From Betaproteobacteria bacterium (GTDB lineage Bacteria; Pseudomonadota; Gammaproteobacteria; Burkholderiales; SHXO01), in assembly GCA_025356655.1 (NCBI GenBank), contig JANXRW010000004.1, positions 1-64,000 of the forward strand: 64,000 nucleotides of DNA, written 5' to 3'. Below are positions 48,980-56,819 of the stretch, one piece after another. The notes below the pieces were generated by a model. That model was not told the DNA's origin and ran no database searches. It worked only from the letters and a program-made list of their open reading frames with translations. The position numbers and the translations under genes were made by a program. Position 1 is the first letter of the stretch. Every line of letters begins with the position of its first letter.

Positions 48980-49954
48980 GTGAGAGCAGCCCCTGTACCT
49001 CGGCAGGCAGTCAGCTTCGTCATCGAACTAGAAAACCTGCGTCGAGCCCAGGCCGATCGCCTCCCCTCGGTGCTACAGCGATTGGCGAGCGAATTGCGCC
49101 ACTGTGCGCCCCGGTTACTCCCCCCCCTGGAGGTGTTCCTGGTATGCAACCAGGGCGACTCAGTCGCCGGTGCACCCGAGACTGCGTTGAGAAACCTCTT
49201 CCGAGGCGTCACCCTGAACGTCGAAGCGCTGGTGTGTGAAGGGCTGGATTACTACCAGATGAAGAACGCGGGAGCCCTACGGGCGCGAGGCGACCTGGTG
49301 ATCTTCCTCGACAGCGATGTCTTGCCCGACGAGGGTTGGCTCGAGGCCATGCTCAGCGCCTTCGACGACCCCGCCGTGGAGGTCGTCACGGGATGCACCT
49401 ACGTGGCCCCACAGGGTTTGTACCGAAAGGCCTTCGCGCTTTTTTGGTTCTATGGCCTGCGCCCGGAATCAGTCCAGTTGGCACCTACCACCCGCTTCTA
49501 CGCCAACAATCTTGCCTTTCGCAGGCCCATCATCACCGCGCATCCGTTTCCCGACCTGCGCCCACGCTTTCGTGGGCAGTGCGCGGAACTGGCACGGCGA
49601 CTGGTCGCGCAGCGCGTGGGGATTTTTTGTGCCGCCGGCGCGCGGGTCGAGCACCCACCGCCCAAGGGCTGGAACCACTTCCTACGCCGTGCCCTCTGCG
49701 AAGGCCACGACACCACCCTGGAATTGCGCGCGACAGAAGGCACCCCAAGCTTAGTGGGCGTTTGGGCGCGCTGGCGCGATGGCCAGCGGCGCGCGGGGCA
49801 GCGCATCAGGGAGCAGGGAGCCGGGGTCGGGCTTCGCCGCCGGGAAATCCTACCGGCGCACGCTATTGCCCTCGCCTATTTCAGCCTTCGGGCGTTAGGC
49901 GAGCTGCTTGCCCGCGTGGCACCCGCATTCCTTCGCCGCCACTTCGGTATTTAG
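48980..49954 (+). CDS. Family 2 glycosyltransferase
   Basis: Probable GT-A fold sugar transferase. Start taken at the GTG at 48980 just after folA, giving 324 residues; the track ATG lies inside folA. FVIELENL opens a GT2 core with ARGDLVIFLDSDVLPDEGWLEAMLSAF, where DSD is the metal/nucleotide-sugar motif. The C-terminal third has a basic segment and amphipathic or hydrophobic helices (AIALAYFSLRALGELLARV) that may attach to the membrane. Substrate unknown. Confidence 0.7.
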   Translation: MRAAPVPRQAVSFVIELENLRRAQADRLPSVLQRLASELRHCAPRLLPPLEVFLVCNQGDSVAGAPETALRNLFRGVTLNVEALVCEGLDYYQMKNAGALRARGDLVIFLDSDVLPDEGWLEAMLSAFDDPAVEVVTGCTYVAPQGLYRKAFALFWFYGLRPESVQLAPTTRFYANNLAFRRPIITAHPFPDLRPRFRGQCAELARRLVAQRVGIFCAAGARVEHPPPKGWNHFLRRALCEGHDTTLELRATEGTPSLVGVWARWRDGQRRAGQRIREQGAGVGLRRREILPAHAIALAYFSLRALGELLARVAPAFLRRHFGI

Positions 49955-49975
49955 CCCCCTCCCCGCGGTGGGCGA

Positions 49976-51514
49976 CTAACGCCGTAGACTCACCGGCCCC
50001 AGAGGCGCCAGGGCGGCGCGCGCGGCAGAGGCGCCCTGCACCCTTAGCCCAGGGACAGCGCTGCCACCGCCGGCGATGCTCCCGCCGGCCAGCCCCGCCG
50101 TGGAGCGATAACCCGCAGAGCCCCCGAAGCTCGTGGTGTGAGTCCCATCATCAGGGCTCGAAGAGCCGATGAAGATGAGACCCAGGCGTTCGGCCTTGGC
50201 ACCGGCCACCACCCCCCCCACCGCGGCGAAGCTGCAGGAGCCCACCCCCGAGGAGGAGCAATTGAGCGAATCGCTGAACCGCGAGCCTCCCGCGGAAATC
50301 TGCAAGGACGTGGGCGAGGCGCTCGACAGCGTGAGGACTTGACCCGGCAGGGAGAGTTGCAGCCCGCTGATGTTGAGCGAGGTGTTGAGGGTGTCCAAAA
50401 CCACCGTTCCGCCGTTGGTGATGGGCACGACGCCCGAGTGACTGGCCGACGGGTAGTTCGTAGTCCAACTCACGACGCCGGAAATGAGCGTGAAGTTGAG
50501 AAAGCGGCGGCCACCGCCCGTCGTGGAATCCACCTGGACCGGCGTGCCCGCGGTGTAGTGCCGATACTCCCCGGTGCTGGGGGACTGGGTTGTACCCCAG
50601 GCGAGGATGCCGTCATTACCGACAGCGGGCACGCCGCCCACCAAGGCCGGCGCAGAGAAGGTGACGGTGCCCGGCGAGACAATCATGGAAACCGCGCGCG
50701 ACACAAAGGTGACCTGACCCGGCTGAGAACCGGGGACTTGCAGCGAACTACCATCGTAGTAGGCGCTGGTCAGGTCTCGCGTACCGGTGAACTCGTTCCC
50801 GCCCAGGGTGGCGTTGCCGCCCGTGGAAGTCGTGTCGTTGGTACTGGAGTAGGTGTTGTTCGCCGAGGGCGGCGTATTGACCTGGGGCGGCCGAGCCCTG
50901 TGCTTCGGCGTCTGGTCTAGGCCGTTGATCACGTAAGCGTCGCCGGTACTGAAGGTCTGGCAGCCACCGGTGCCGCAGACCACGATCCCGCCGTCGGCCA
51001 CGTCCCCGGACACCGTCTGAGCCCCGCCGGTCCCGGGAACGTAGTCAGCCGTGTAGGCCGTGCCGCGGATGCCGATGGTGGCCACGGTGGTGCTGAGCTG
51101 GTAGGCTTGGTGGTTACTCTTGCCGATGAAGCCGGTCACGGTACGAAGGCCGCCCTTCAGCAGGCTGAAGAAGCCCTTTTCATCGCCGTCGGGCTTGCCC
51201 GCATAGCGGTACTGATCGATGCGAAACTCGCTCCCCGGCTTGAGCGATACGAAAGCGCCGTCGGTGAAGCGCAGCTGTACCCGGCCATCGCCGGTCAGGA
51301 TCGTGTCCCCCTCGGCCAGCTCCGTCCCGCGCGAAAGCGGGCGCGCGGCCGCCCCTGGGGCGGTAGCGGTCGCGCCACCGAAAGCGAATTCCACTCGGGC
51401 CGCGGGCGCAGCCTGCGCAGCCATCGGGAAAACCGCTAAAAGCGCCAACGCCACTGGCGTCAGCATCCCGCCCGGAACCCTGTGCGCTACCAACCTGCCT
51501 TGGAACGTTTTCAT
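49976..51514 (-). CDS. FecR-domain secreted protein with C-terminal TbpB-like barrel motif
   Basis: Exported protein of unknown role. The 512-residue product has a Sec signal peptide (VALALLAVFPMAAQA), a FecR-type domain around 40-200 (LSRGTELAEGDTILTGDGRVQLRFTDGAFVSLKPGSEFRIDQY, TTVATIGIRGTAY), then a Thr/Ser/Gly-rich, beta-strand-rich region and near 435 the pattern AVGGVVAGAKAERLGLIFIG followed by TTSFGGSAGYRS. That GxFxGxxAxxxGLxF pattern is typical of TbpB-like barrels in cargo of Slam proteins. It lies immediately downstream of a Slam-like gene in the same direction. There is no lipobox, so it may be released or held by the barrel. Confidence 0.6.
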   Translation of the reverse strand: MKTFQGRLVAHRVPGGMLTPVALALLAVFPMAAQAAPAARVEFAFGGATATAPGAAARPLSRGTELAEGDTILTGDGRVQLRFTDGAFVSLKPGSEFRIDQYRYAGKPDGDEKGFFSLLKGGLRTVTGFIGKSNHQAYQLSTTVATIGIRGTAYTADYVPGTGGAQTVSGDVADGGIVVCGTGGCQTFSTGDAYVINGLDQTPKHRARPPQVNTPPSANNTYSSTNDTTSTGGNATLGGNEFTGTRDLTSAYYDGSSLQVPGSQPGQVTFVSRAVSMIVSPGTVTFSAPALVGGVPAVGNDGILAWGTTQSPSTGEYRHYTAGTPVQVDSTTGGGRRFLNFTLISGVVSWTTNYPSASHSGVVPITNGGTVVLDTLNTSLNISGLQLSLPGQVLTLSSASPTSLQISAGGSRFSDSLNCSSSGVGSCSFAAVGGVVAGAKAERLGLIFIGSSSPDDGTHTTSFGGSAGYRSTAGLAGGSIAGGGSAVPGLRVQGASAARAALAPLGPVSLRR

Positions 51515-51609
51515 GCTTTGCCTCCACCGGGCCCTGGCACCCGCCAGTGCGCCCTTGGTCCCGCAAACCGGCCAGGGGCTACTCCCCTCGCCGCCTTAAG
51601 CTCAGGGCA

Positions 51610-52950
51610 TCAGAACTCGCGCCGCGCCGTGACAAAGACCTGAGTCTGATCGAACTGGTTGATGGGGATGTTCGAACGGTTGTTGACGTAGCTAAGCTGC
51701 GGCGAGATCACCCAACCCTTCACGGTGTTGATGCGCAGCCCTAACGACCCAGTCAATTGCAAATCGCCGCGGTCGAGGTTGAACAAAGGATCTGTTCCGC
51801 GATAATCGCGCCGCTCGGCCGAGCCGGAAAGGAACAGGCTCATGCGTTCGCTGATCCGCTTCGTCCCCCCCAGCCGCAGCCCGATCGGGTTGTGGCCCAG
51901 GTATTCGAAAGCACCGAGCTTGGACTCCTCCACACCGCCATACACCCCGGCGTAGACAAGCGGATCCCCGCCGCGGAACGTGTGCGCGTAGCCGAGGCCC
52001 AGGATGTAACGGTTGGCATCGCGCCCAAGCTGCTCCGGGTAGCTAAGCGACGCATACTGCCCATAGACCGTCATCTGGTTGTTGGCGTCGTAGTCATGGG
52101 TCCACTGAAAAGTAGCCCCAACCGCGTCACGGTACTCGAAGCGCAGTGTCGGATCATCCAGGAAGAACATGTTGGCCTGGGCGATGGCGGTGAAAGTCTC
52201 CTTGCCGATTTGCTTGGTAACACCCAGGTACGCATCCAGGTAGCCGTTGCCGAAATCCGGCTGGTCGACACCGAAACGCTTGCTGACACTGAGCCCGCCC
52301 AGCAGGCCCAGGCCGCCACCCAGCGGCGTCGAGAAATTGAGACCGCCGGTTGCGGAGACGAACCGGTCCTGCTTCACCGCGGAGCGATTATTGACGGTGA
52401 GCACGGCGTTGCCGAGGGCAGGAACGGCCACGTCGGTCAGGGCCGTCGCACTATTGATGTTGCTATCCCAGCCGAGGGCGAATTCCAGAAAGAACTGACT
52501 GGCGAAGCGATCACGCAGCGATAGGTGCTCGATGGCATCGAGGTACTGGTCGACACGTTTCAACTCCTCCCCGTCGGAAGTCTTGGTCTTGAGCGCCTGA
52601 AACTCCTTGCGCGCCGCGTCCGTCTCCCGGAGCGCGAAATAGGCCCGCGCCAGCGCGGCCTTCGCGGTGAAGTTGTCTGGTTGCAGCGCCACGACCCGCT
52701 CGAGTGCGAACACGGCCTGCGTGGGTTTCCCCGCCTCCAGTGCCGCCGAGCCCAGCAGTTGGTCGAAGGCGGGGTCCCCCGCCCGCTCCGACTCCAGGGG
52801 GGCGAGCAGGGCGTAGGCTGCCGGCGCATCCTTGGCCACGAGCAGGCTCCTGGCGCGCGCCAAGTCCGCATCCTCCGCATGACTGGTCAGCGCCCCACAC
52901 AGGAGGACACCGAGTACCGTCGACAATGCCAAGCGCTTCAGAATCTTCAT
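51610..52950 (-). CDS. Outer-membrane TPR/beta-barrel protein, Slam-like (DUF560)
   Basis: Likely surface lipoprotein assembly modifier relative, the translocon of type XI secretion. The 446-residue protein has a signal peptide (VLGVLLCGALTSHAED), an N-terminal TPR domain (about 25-150, TAKAALARAYFALRETDAARKEFQAL), then a 14-strand-like barrel starting FASQFFLEFALGWDSNINSAT, with alternating aromatic strands, and a terminal Phe (VFVTARREF), the mark of BAM-inserted barrels. The DSNxN motif at the start of the barrel is typical of DUF560. The FecR-domain gene follows 95 bp downstream. A TATATT lies 47 bp upstream of the ATG. Confidence 0.7.
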   Translation of the reverse strand: MKILKRLALSTVLGVLLCGALTSHAEDADLARARSLLVAKDAPAAYALLAPLESERAGDPAFDQLLGSAALEAGKPTQAVFALERVVALQPDNFTAKAALARAYFALRETDAARKEFQALKTKTSDGEELKRVDQYLDAIEHLSLRDRFASQFFLEFALGWDSNINSATALTDVAVPALGNAVLTVNNRSAVKQDRFVSATGGLNFSTPLGGGLGLLGGLSVSKRFGVDQPDFGNGYLDAYLGVTKQIGKETFTAIAQANMFFLDDPTLRFEYRDAVGATFQWTHDYDANNQMTVYGQYASLSYPEQLGRDANRYILGLGYAHTFRGGDPLVYAGVYGGVEESKLGAFEYLGHNPIGLRLGGTKRISERMSLFLSGSAERRDYRGTDPLFNLDRGDLQLTGSLGLRINTVKGWVISPQLSYVNNRSNIPINQFDQTQVFVTARREF

Positions 52951-52996
52951 CGCGCCCCCAGGGCCCTGTTCACAAAAAACATTGAGATTACGCGGG

Positions 52997-53002
52997 AATA
53001 TA
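52997..53002 (-). promoter_or_regulatory. -10 element upstream of the Slam-like gene
   Basis: TGTATATT (extended -10, TATATT) in an AT-rich patch. The -35 region (CTGCAA at 16 bp) is weak. Confidence 0.35.
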
Positions 53003-53057
53003 CACCGAATTTAAGGCTTTGCAGCAGAATGGCCCTCCCGGGGCGCAACCCCTGGGC

Positions 53058-53975
53058 TCAATAGGCGAACCGGTAAGCGCGCAGCCCCTGCGCTTGCCCA
53101 GCCTCGATGAGCGATCCGGCGTCCGCCATCCACGCGCGCCAGCGGAAGTTCACCACCACGTCAAAATCCTCCGCCACCTGGGCGTAAAATTCGAGCGCTG
53201 CGGTCAAGGCTGCGCGCAGGGCATCCCCATCGCCCAAGCGGGCAAGCACCTCCAGCAGTACCAGGCTGGCATTCAGGCATTCCACCGGGAACTCGCGGCT
53301 GCACGAGGCCGCCGCGATCCCCAGCGCGTCGCGCGCCCCCGCCAGGTCGCCCGCACAGTAGCGTCCGTAGCCGAGGAACCAGTGATACCGAGTGCACTGC
53401 GGCTCGTGGGCCAACGCGCAGACCAGGCGCCGGCGGTAGAACGCCCGCTTGGCGGGCAGGTTGGCAAGGTCGGGGGCATGCGCCAGCACCGCACCCTCTT
53501 GCCAGAGCGCCTGCCAGCCCAGCGCCCGGAACGAGGGCTGCATGTTTTCGTGCACGCGACCGCGGCTGCTCGCTCCCCGCCGGAAGATCGCGAGCTTATA
53601 GTCATCCACGAAGTCGCCGCCCAAATCCGTCACCCAGCGCAGGAATAGCCCTTCGGCTTCGGGCTCGGGTGCCGCGATGAGGCGCATGAGGTCCTGCCGG
53701 GAAATCCGCTCGTCCGCGTCCAGCGAGAGAATCCAGGGGGTCCCCAGCGCCTCGTAGGATAGGTTGCGCGCGGCCGCCTTGGACAGGCACTCCGACTCGT
53801 GGAGCCGCGTCTGCAGCGCGGTGATGCCGAACCGATGGCGCAGGATCTCCCGGGTGGCATCCCGCGAGCCGGTGTCGACCACGGCGATCTCGTCGAACAG
53901 GTCGTGAATGGACGCCAGACAGGAAGCGATGCGCGCCTCCTCGTCTCGCACGATCATGGCCAAGCCGATCCGCAC
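53058..53975 (-). CDS. Family 2 glycosyltransferase with C-terminal TPR-like region
   Basis: Probable cytoplasmic sugar transferase of the SunS/LgtF/TPR-GT2 type. I start it at the GTG at 53975 (VRIGLAMIVRDEEARIASCL), 16 bp after the upstream gene; 305 residues. It has IAVVDTGSRDATREIL, ARNLSYEALGTPWILSLDADERISRQDL (DAD motif) and RVHENMQPS (the HE region of this subfamily), followed by a helical repeat-like segment (YHWFLGYGRYCAGDLAGARDAL). Substrate unknown. Confidence 0.78.
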   Translation of the reverse strand: MRIGLAMIVRDEEARIASCLASIHDLFDEIAVVDTGSRDATREILRHRFGITALQTRLHESECLSKAAARNLSYEALGTPWILSLDADERISRQDLMRLIAAPEPEAEGLFLRWVTDLGGDFVDDYKLAIFRRGASSRGRVHENMQPSFRALGWQALWQEGAVLAHAPDLANLPAKRAFYRRRLVCALAHEPQCTRYHWFLGYGRYCAGDLAGARDALGIAAASCSREFPVECLNASLVLLEVLARLGDGDALRAALTAALEFYAQVAEDFDVVVNFRWRAWMADAGSLIEAGQAQGLRAYRFAY

Positions 53976-53991
53976 GGCGTCCGGCCGAGAC

Positions 53992-55263
53992 TCAGGCCGC
54001 GGGGAGTTCCGAACGGAACTCCTCGTACTTGCCACCCGGACCCCGAGGGATCGCGTCGCAGTAGCGGATGCTCACCCGGAAGGCAAAGCCCAGCCGCTCG
54101 ACCGCGCCCGAGCGCAGCTGTGCCTCCTCTGCGGCGGTGAGCACCCGGGTGGAAACGAGGCGAACCTCGATGTCCTCGCGGCCGGTCTGCGCGACCTGGA
54201 TCTGCCGCACGCTGTCGAGGCCCCGGAAGGCGTAGCCGATCATCGGCCAGCGCTGTTGCCCATCGGGCAGCAAAAGCATGTTGCGCACTCGCCCAAGGAT
54301 GCGCGAGAGCACGGGCAACCCTCGCCCACAGGGGCAGGGCGGCCCCACCTCGGCGAAGTCCCCGATCCGGTAGCGCAACAGCGGCATCGCAAAGTTGTGC
54401 AAGGCGGTGACCACGACCTGCCCCACCTCGCCAGGTGCGCAGGCCCGCCCTTGTTCGTCGAGGACTTCCATCAGTGCCACCTCGGACTGCACGTGGTAGC
54501 GCCCGGACAGGGGGCACTGGAGTGCCAAATAGCCGCACTCCTGAGTGGAATAGACGTCGCTCACCTCCACCTGCCAGGCCTCCCGGACCAGTTCTCGCGT
54601 CTCCTCGGTGAGGACCTCGGCGAAGCTGCGCGCTTCGCGTAGCCCCGGAGGCGGCCAACCCACGCGCAACCAGTACTTGGCGAGGGCACCGAGGTTGGTG
54701 GCGTGAGTCTGCAAATAGGCCGGCCGGAGCTCGCGCAGGACCTTGGCTTGCTGCTCTATCGACTCGCGGATGGGCTGGACTACGCAGGGCCCCGTGCTGA
54801 GCAAGGGTGAACCCCCGGCGTCCAAGTACCAGCCCGGCAGACGGGCGGGTTCCGCATCCCGGATGGAGAGCAGGACGCTGTTCATGTCGCGCCCGTGCCA
54901 GAGGTGGTCCCGGACGGAACAGACCTCCGTAAAAAAAGCCGCCAGATCGCTCGACCAGAAGGCAACCGGCGTGCCGGTGGAACCCGAGGTGGCGCCCGGC
55001 CGCGCCTGGCCGTGGGAGGGCGGCAGGGACAGCGCGCGCAGGCTTACCCCGGCCGCCTGCACGTCGCCGCGGCCGAGCAGGGGGAGACGGCGCAAATGCT
55101 CCAGCGGTGAATCCCCACCGGCTTCGGGCAGGCGCTCACGCCAATAGGGCACCTGCGCGCGGGCGTGACGCAGCAGTTCCTGGAGCTGCTGCGCCTGCAG
55201 GTCTGCCAGCGCAGCCGCGTCCAACCATTGGGTCTGTTGCAGTTGCATCTGCATGGCGAGCAT
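53992..55263 (-). CDS. CapK/PaaK-like AMP-forming enzyme
   Basis: Member of the adenylate-forming family that includes phenylacetate-CoA ligase and the capsule protein CapK. With the start near 55263 (MLAMQMQLQQTQWLD) it has 423 residues; the exact start among three nearby ATGs is uncertain. Motifs are the phosphate loop ATSGSTGTPVAFWSS, SDVYSTQECGYLALQCP, and MPLLRYRIGDFAEVGPPCPCGRGLPVLSRILGR. It precedes a glycosyltransferase on the same strand, so a role in surface-polysaccharide modification is more likely than phenylacetate degradation; that is inference. Confidence 0.8.
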   Translation of the reverse strand: MLAMQMQLQQTQWLDAAALADLQAQQLQELLRHARAQVPYWRERLPEAGGDSPLEHLRRLPLLGRGDVQAAGVSLRALSLPPSHGQARPGATSGSTGTPVAFWSSDLAAFFTEVCSVRDHLWHGRDMNSVLLSIRDAEPARLPGWYLDAGGSPLLSTGPCVVQPIRESIEQQAKVLRELRPAYLQTHATNLGALAKYWLRVGWPPPGLREARSFAEVLTEETRELVREAWQVEVSDVYSTQECGYLALQCPLSGRYHVQSEVALMEVLDEQGRACAPGEVGQVVVTALHNFAMPLLRYRIGDFAEVGPPCPCGRGLPVLSRILGRVRNMLLLPDGQQRWPMIGYAFRGLDSVRQIQVAQTGREDIEVRLVSTRVLTAAEEAQLRSGAVERLGFAFRVSIRYCDAIPRGPGGKYEEFRSELPAA

Positions 55264-55365
55264 CACGCTGGCCGCCGAGGACGGGATGGCTGGCCAAGCG
55301 ACGCCGGGGACGCAGGAATTGGCTAGCAGCAAGGACGGAGACCGCTCGCCGCAGAGCGCAAGGGA

Positions 55366-55395
55366 CCCGGCGCCATCACCGTCGATGGCGCCGGG
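55366..55395 (-). terminator. Hairpin downstream of the decarboxylase gene
   Basis: CCCGGCGCCATC and GATGGCGCCGGG form a perfect 12-bp stem with a 6-base loop, starting 9 bp past the decarboxylase stop. The minus-strand 3' side reads TCCCTTGC, only weakly U-rich. Confidence 0.5.
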
Positions 55396-55404
55396 AGGCC
55401 GACT

Positions 55405-56580
55405 TCAGGAAATGAAGCGGACTTCGGGCAGGGGGAACCCGTTGAACTGGCTCGCATAGGCCGTGGTGTAGGCGCCGGCATTGGGGATATACACAAAATC
55501 ATCCGCCACTAGATCCTCGGGGAGCAACTGATCGCGCATGACGATATCCACCGAATCGCAGGTGGGTCCTGCCACGCACCAGGAAGTGGGTGCGCCCTGG
55601 CGGTCGGTGAGCACGTTGTACTCCAGCCCTTCGACCGTCTCGATGATGCCACCAAACATGCCCGCATCCAGATAGGCCCAGCGCTTGCCCGCCCGGGTGG
55701 CCGTTCCGACCACGCGGCAGACGAACCAGCCGGCATCGGAGACCAGAAAGCGACCGGGCTCGGCCATCACCCGCACCGAGGGTGGCAGGTCCTCCAGGGC
55801 GCGCGTGATCACCGCACCAATGGCCTCAATGGACGGGATGGCCTTGGTGTGCTGCACCGGGTAGCCGCCGCCCAAGTTCAGCAGGCGCGGGTTCAGGCCC
55901 ATGAGGCGCATCTTGCGCATGAGGCGCTTGGCGCTCTCGATGCCCACACGCCAATTCTCCGGGTTGCGGCACTGCGAGCCCACGTGGAAGGTGACGCCCG
56001 CCAGATCCGCCCCCAGGCGAGCTGCCTCGGCGATGATGTCGTCGGCCTCGCTCGGATGGGCGCCGAACTTACCCGACAGCGGCCAGTCGCTTCCCACATT
56101 GGGCGCATCGATGCGCACGTAGAGCTTCGCATCGGCCTTCACCGACACCACCTTCGCCAGTTCCTCGAGGCTGTCCACCACGTACCATTCGACGCCACGT
56201 GCCGCGGCCACCTGCAGGAACGCGCGGGATTTCATGGGGTTGCTGTAGTAGATCTCGGCCGCGGGTACGCCCAGGGAGAGCAGCAGATCCAGTTCCGAGA
56301 TGGACGCGATCTCGAATCCGCAACCCTCTTCGATCAGCGTCCGCAGCACGCGGGGATCGGGATTGGCCTTAACGGCGTAGTGCGGATGGACCCGGGGCAT
56401 GGCCGCGTGGAAGCGGCGGCATTTAGTGCGGATGATGTCCGCGTCGAGCAGGAGGACGGGCTTTTCGTAGGCGCGGTCGATGGCCTGCTTGACCGCAGGG
56501 AACGGGATGCTGACTTCAGCGGGAGTGTCGAGCGCGGGCTCGGAGGGGGATTCGGTGTACAGCGCACGGCGCAGAGGCAT
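55405..56580 (-). CDS. Type III-fold PLP ornithine/lysine decarboxylase
   Basis: Makes putrescine or cadaverine. The 391-residue alanine-racemase-fold protein has the PLP Lys in HYAVKANPDPRVLRTL, GCGFEIASISELD, VTFHVGSQC, NLGGGYPV, the phosphate loop MAEPGRFLVSDAGW, and the catalytic Cys at CVAGPTCDSVDIVMRD, followed by YTTAYASQFNGF. Ornithine is the likelier substrate. AAGGAG precedes the start. A separately translated 21-codon ORF with a strong ribosome-binding site ends 20 bp upstream, and a near-consensus promoter lies before that, so leader control is suspected. Confidence 0.88.
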   Translation of the reverse strand: MPLRRALYTESPSEPALDTPAEVSIPFPAVKQAIDRAYEKPVLLLDADIIRTKCRRFHAAMPRVHPHYAVKANPDPRVLRTLIEEGCGFEIASISELDLLLSLGVPAAEIYYSNPMKSRAFLQVAAARGVEWYVVDSLEELAKVVSVKADAKLYVRIDAPNVGSDWPLSGKFGAHPSEADDIIAEAARLGADLAGVTFHVGSQCRNPENWRVGIESAKRLMRKMRLMGLNPRLLNLGGGYPVQHTKAIPSIEAIGAVITRALEDLPPSVRVMAEPGRFLVSDAGWFVCRVVGTATRAGKRWAYLDAGMFGGIIETVEGLEYNVLTDRQGAPTSWCVAGPTCDSVDIVMRDQLLPEDLVADDFVYIPNAGAYTTAYASQFNGFPLPEVRFIS

Positions 56581-56600
56581 CTGCTTCTCCTTGGGAGACG

Positions 56601-56666
56601 CTACGTGACGGGGATGTGAAGGTTGCTCAGGTCGACGCAGGGGAAGTAGTTCCTTTGGCTTGTCAT
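56601..56666 (-). CDS. Leader peptide ORF (21 codons) before the decarboxylase
   Basis: A short ORF absent from the track. It has a perfect AGGAGG five bases before its ATG and encodes MTSQRNYFPCVDLSNLHIPV plus Thr, then TAG, 20 bp before the decarboxylase start. It is not a signal peptide or an N-terminal part of the enzyme (a stop and frame separate them). The arrangement (strong promoter, strong SD, tiny ORF, then a polyamine gene) is like the regulatory speFL leader of E. coli, though the sequence is not obviously similar. It may equally be a small protein in its own right. Confidence 0.6.
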   Translation of the reverse strand: MTSQRNYFPCVDLSNLHIPVT

Positions 56667-56717
56667 GATGACCTCCTCTGAGGATAGTACGGCGGACCGC
56701 CAGTCAGGCGCCGGGCC

Positions 56718-56746
56718 ATTATAGGGCCAACTCACCGGGAATCCAA
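56718..56746 (-). promoter_or_regulatory. Sigma-70 promoter of the leader/decarboxylase operon
   Basis: TTGGAT, 17 bp, TATAAT: near-consensus and the best promoter in the window. The predicted start near 56711 gives a leader of about 45 bases before the small ORF. Confidence 0.75.
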
Positions 56747-56819
56747 CGCGTTGTTCCGGGCGTACACAAGGCCCCTGGTCGGGCCGGGCGCAAGAGTTGT
56801 GCCCACCCCACGGCTGCGC

